Positions 5,710 to 6,261 of a stretch of DNA of 6,261 bases are shown in pieces (within the stretch, counting starts at the first letter, position 1; each line of letters begins with the position of its first letter). The DNA lies in the NCBI GenBank assembly GCA_044344145.1, contig JBIJDM010000180.1, forward strand, positions 1-6,261. The letters run 5' to 3'. The position numbers and the translations under genes were made by a program. The stretch is from JBAXGE01 sp044344145 (GTDB taxonomy: Bacteria; Planctomycetota; Phycisphaerae; WQYP01). The notes under the pieces are model-generated. The model saw nothing but the letters and a program-made list of their open reading frames with translations, searched no databases and was not told the origin of the DNA.

Positions 5710-6210
5710 ATGAAACGCTATACCCCCACCACCTCGGCCCGCCGTGGTACCGCAGATATCGAATTGATTCTGTTGGCGGGACTGTTCATCTTCCTGATCC
5801 TGATGTCTGCGGCCATGCGCCAGATCATCAGCAACCGGATTGCCTTGACCCGCACCACCCTATTTGAAGTCCTCGGCAATGCCAATCGCGGCACGGTCCC
5901 GGAATACGAAAACACCACCAATATCCAACCGGTCATCCAGATGGAAGCGCTGCGTCCCACCTTGCCCAACCGGGTCCATGCCCAGATCAAACGCAGTGAA
6001 GTCCCGGTCTATTTGGGTCAGGGCATGGATATTGGTCCGGTCACGATTGTTAATCGGGCGGCCGTGGTGGGATCGAGCTGGTCCGGTTCCGGTTACCCTT
6101 TCGCCGATCCCGACCGGATCATGATCACCGATTGGTTCAACCAGTACGCACAGGAATCGCATGCCTTTCTAGCCCCCTCCATTGGTCTGGCCGACAGTTA
6201 TCCCCCCTAA
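5710..6210 (+). CDS. TadE/TadF-like pseudopilin
   Basis: A 166-residue product with a short basic leader ending ARRG (10-13). Predicted cleavage after Gly13 gives TADIELILLAG..., with Glu18 at +5, so it keeps the full prepilin-peptidase motif. One hydrophobic helix (about 19-37) is followed by MRQIISNRIALTRTTLFEVL, an amphipathic continuation as in pseudopilins, and then a roughly 110-residue polar domain without cysteine, ending in YPP. Minor pilins or pseudopilins of this shape (TadE, TadF) are needed for Flp pilus assembly. GAGG (5698-5701) lies eight bases before ATG. An ATG at 5705 would give only two codons before a stop. It follows tadG by 19 bases and is probably the last gene of the unit, since a hairpin starts on its stop codon. 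TadE and TadF cannot be told apart here. Confidence 0.75.
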   Translation: MKRYTPTTSARRGTADIELILLAGLFIFLILMSAAMRQIISNRIALTRTTLFEVLGNANRGTVPEYENTTNIQPVIQMEALRPTLPNRVHAQIKRSEVPVYLGQGMDIGPVTIVNRAAVVGSSWSGSGYPFADPDRIMITDWFNQYAQESHAFLAPSIGLADSYPP

Positions 6211-6242
6211 TTGCCGAACTTTACGGCAATATCCGTGTTTTT
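6210..6242 (+). terminator. Probable transcription terminator at the end of the pilus operon
   Basis: ATTGCCG (6210-6216) and CGGCAAT (6224-6230) form a perfect seven-pair stem around AACTTTA. A run of five T follows at 6238-6242, seven bases after the stem, so as a rho-independent terminator it is weak. It begins on the last base of the preceding stop codon. The remaining bases to 6261 show no gene. Confidence 0.45.
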
Positions 6243-6261
6243 CGCTGGCGATAGAATCCAT

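Noticed and set aside
5705..5713. Tiny two-codon frame (ATG ATA TGA) overlapping the start of the last gene
   Set aside because: The ribosome site GAGG is only three bases before this ATG, too close for efficient use; the ATG at 5710 has normal spacing.

Overview
The window carries most of one plus-strand gene cluster for a Tad (Flp, type IVc) pilus. The genes, in order, are: the 3' end of an unidentified gene (3-347), the CpaF/TadA secretion ATPase (387-1538), two small Flp prepilins (1553-1753 and 1832-2011), a TadV/CpaA-type prepilin peptidase (2047-2778), a TadE-like protein (2799-3446), a very large TadG-like protein (3462-5690) and a second TadE/TadF-like pseudopilin (5710-6210). The last 51 bases hold a hairpin with a short T run that probably ends the unit. 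All genes point the same way and most gaps are 15 to 39 bases, so this reads as one operon. The one wider gap (78 bases, between the pilins) holds a possible secondary promoter and a hairpin.

Organism: a bacterium of moderate GC content with Shine-Dalgarno starts (AGGAG or GAGG about 6 to 8 bases before the start codon). The style of the TadE and TadG proteins, and a pilin with an Asp-Glu-Arg-Gly leader end, recall Tad loci of Planctomycetota and related phyla. That is an impression from memory, not a placement.

How the parts work together, from knowledge of the Tad family: TadV cleaves the leader after a Gly in the Flp prepilins and pseudopilins; CpaF hydrolyses ATP in the cytoplasm to drive polymerisation; Flp subunits form the fibre; TadE/F/G-type proteins, with a single N-terminal membrane helix and a long exported part, are thought to be minor components or assembly factors. 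The inner-membrane platform (TadB/TadC), secretin (RcpA/CpaC), CpaB, TadZ and TadD are not in the window. TadB/TadC are missing from their usual place right after the ATPase.

The most interesting points are two pilins of different chemistry whose predicted mature forms are both 44 residues, a TadE whose cleavage motif has lost both Gly -1 and Glu +5, a 742-residue TadG-like protein with a large unassigned exported region, a peptidase with an additional N-terminal helix, and inverted repeats at several gene junctions that enclose a stop codon together with the next ribosome-binding site or start. I see no CRISPR array, transposase, tRNA or rRNA. I do not claim a wholly new system; it is a divergent Tad pilus cluster.
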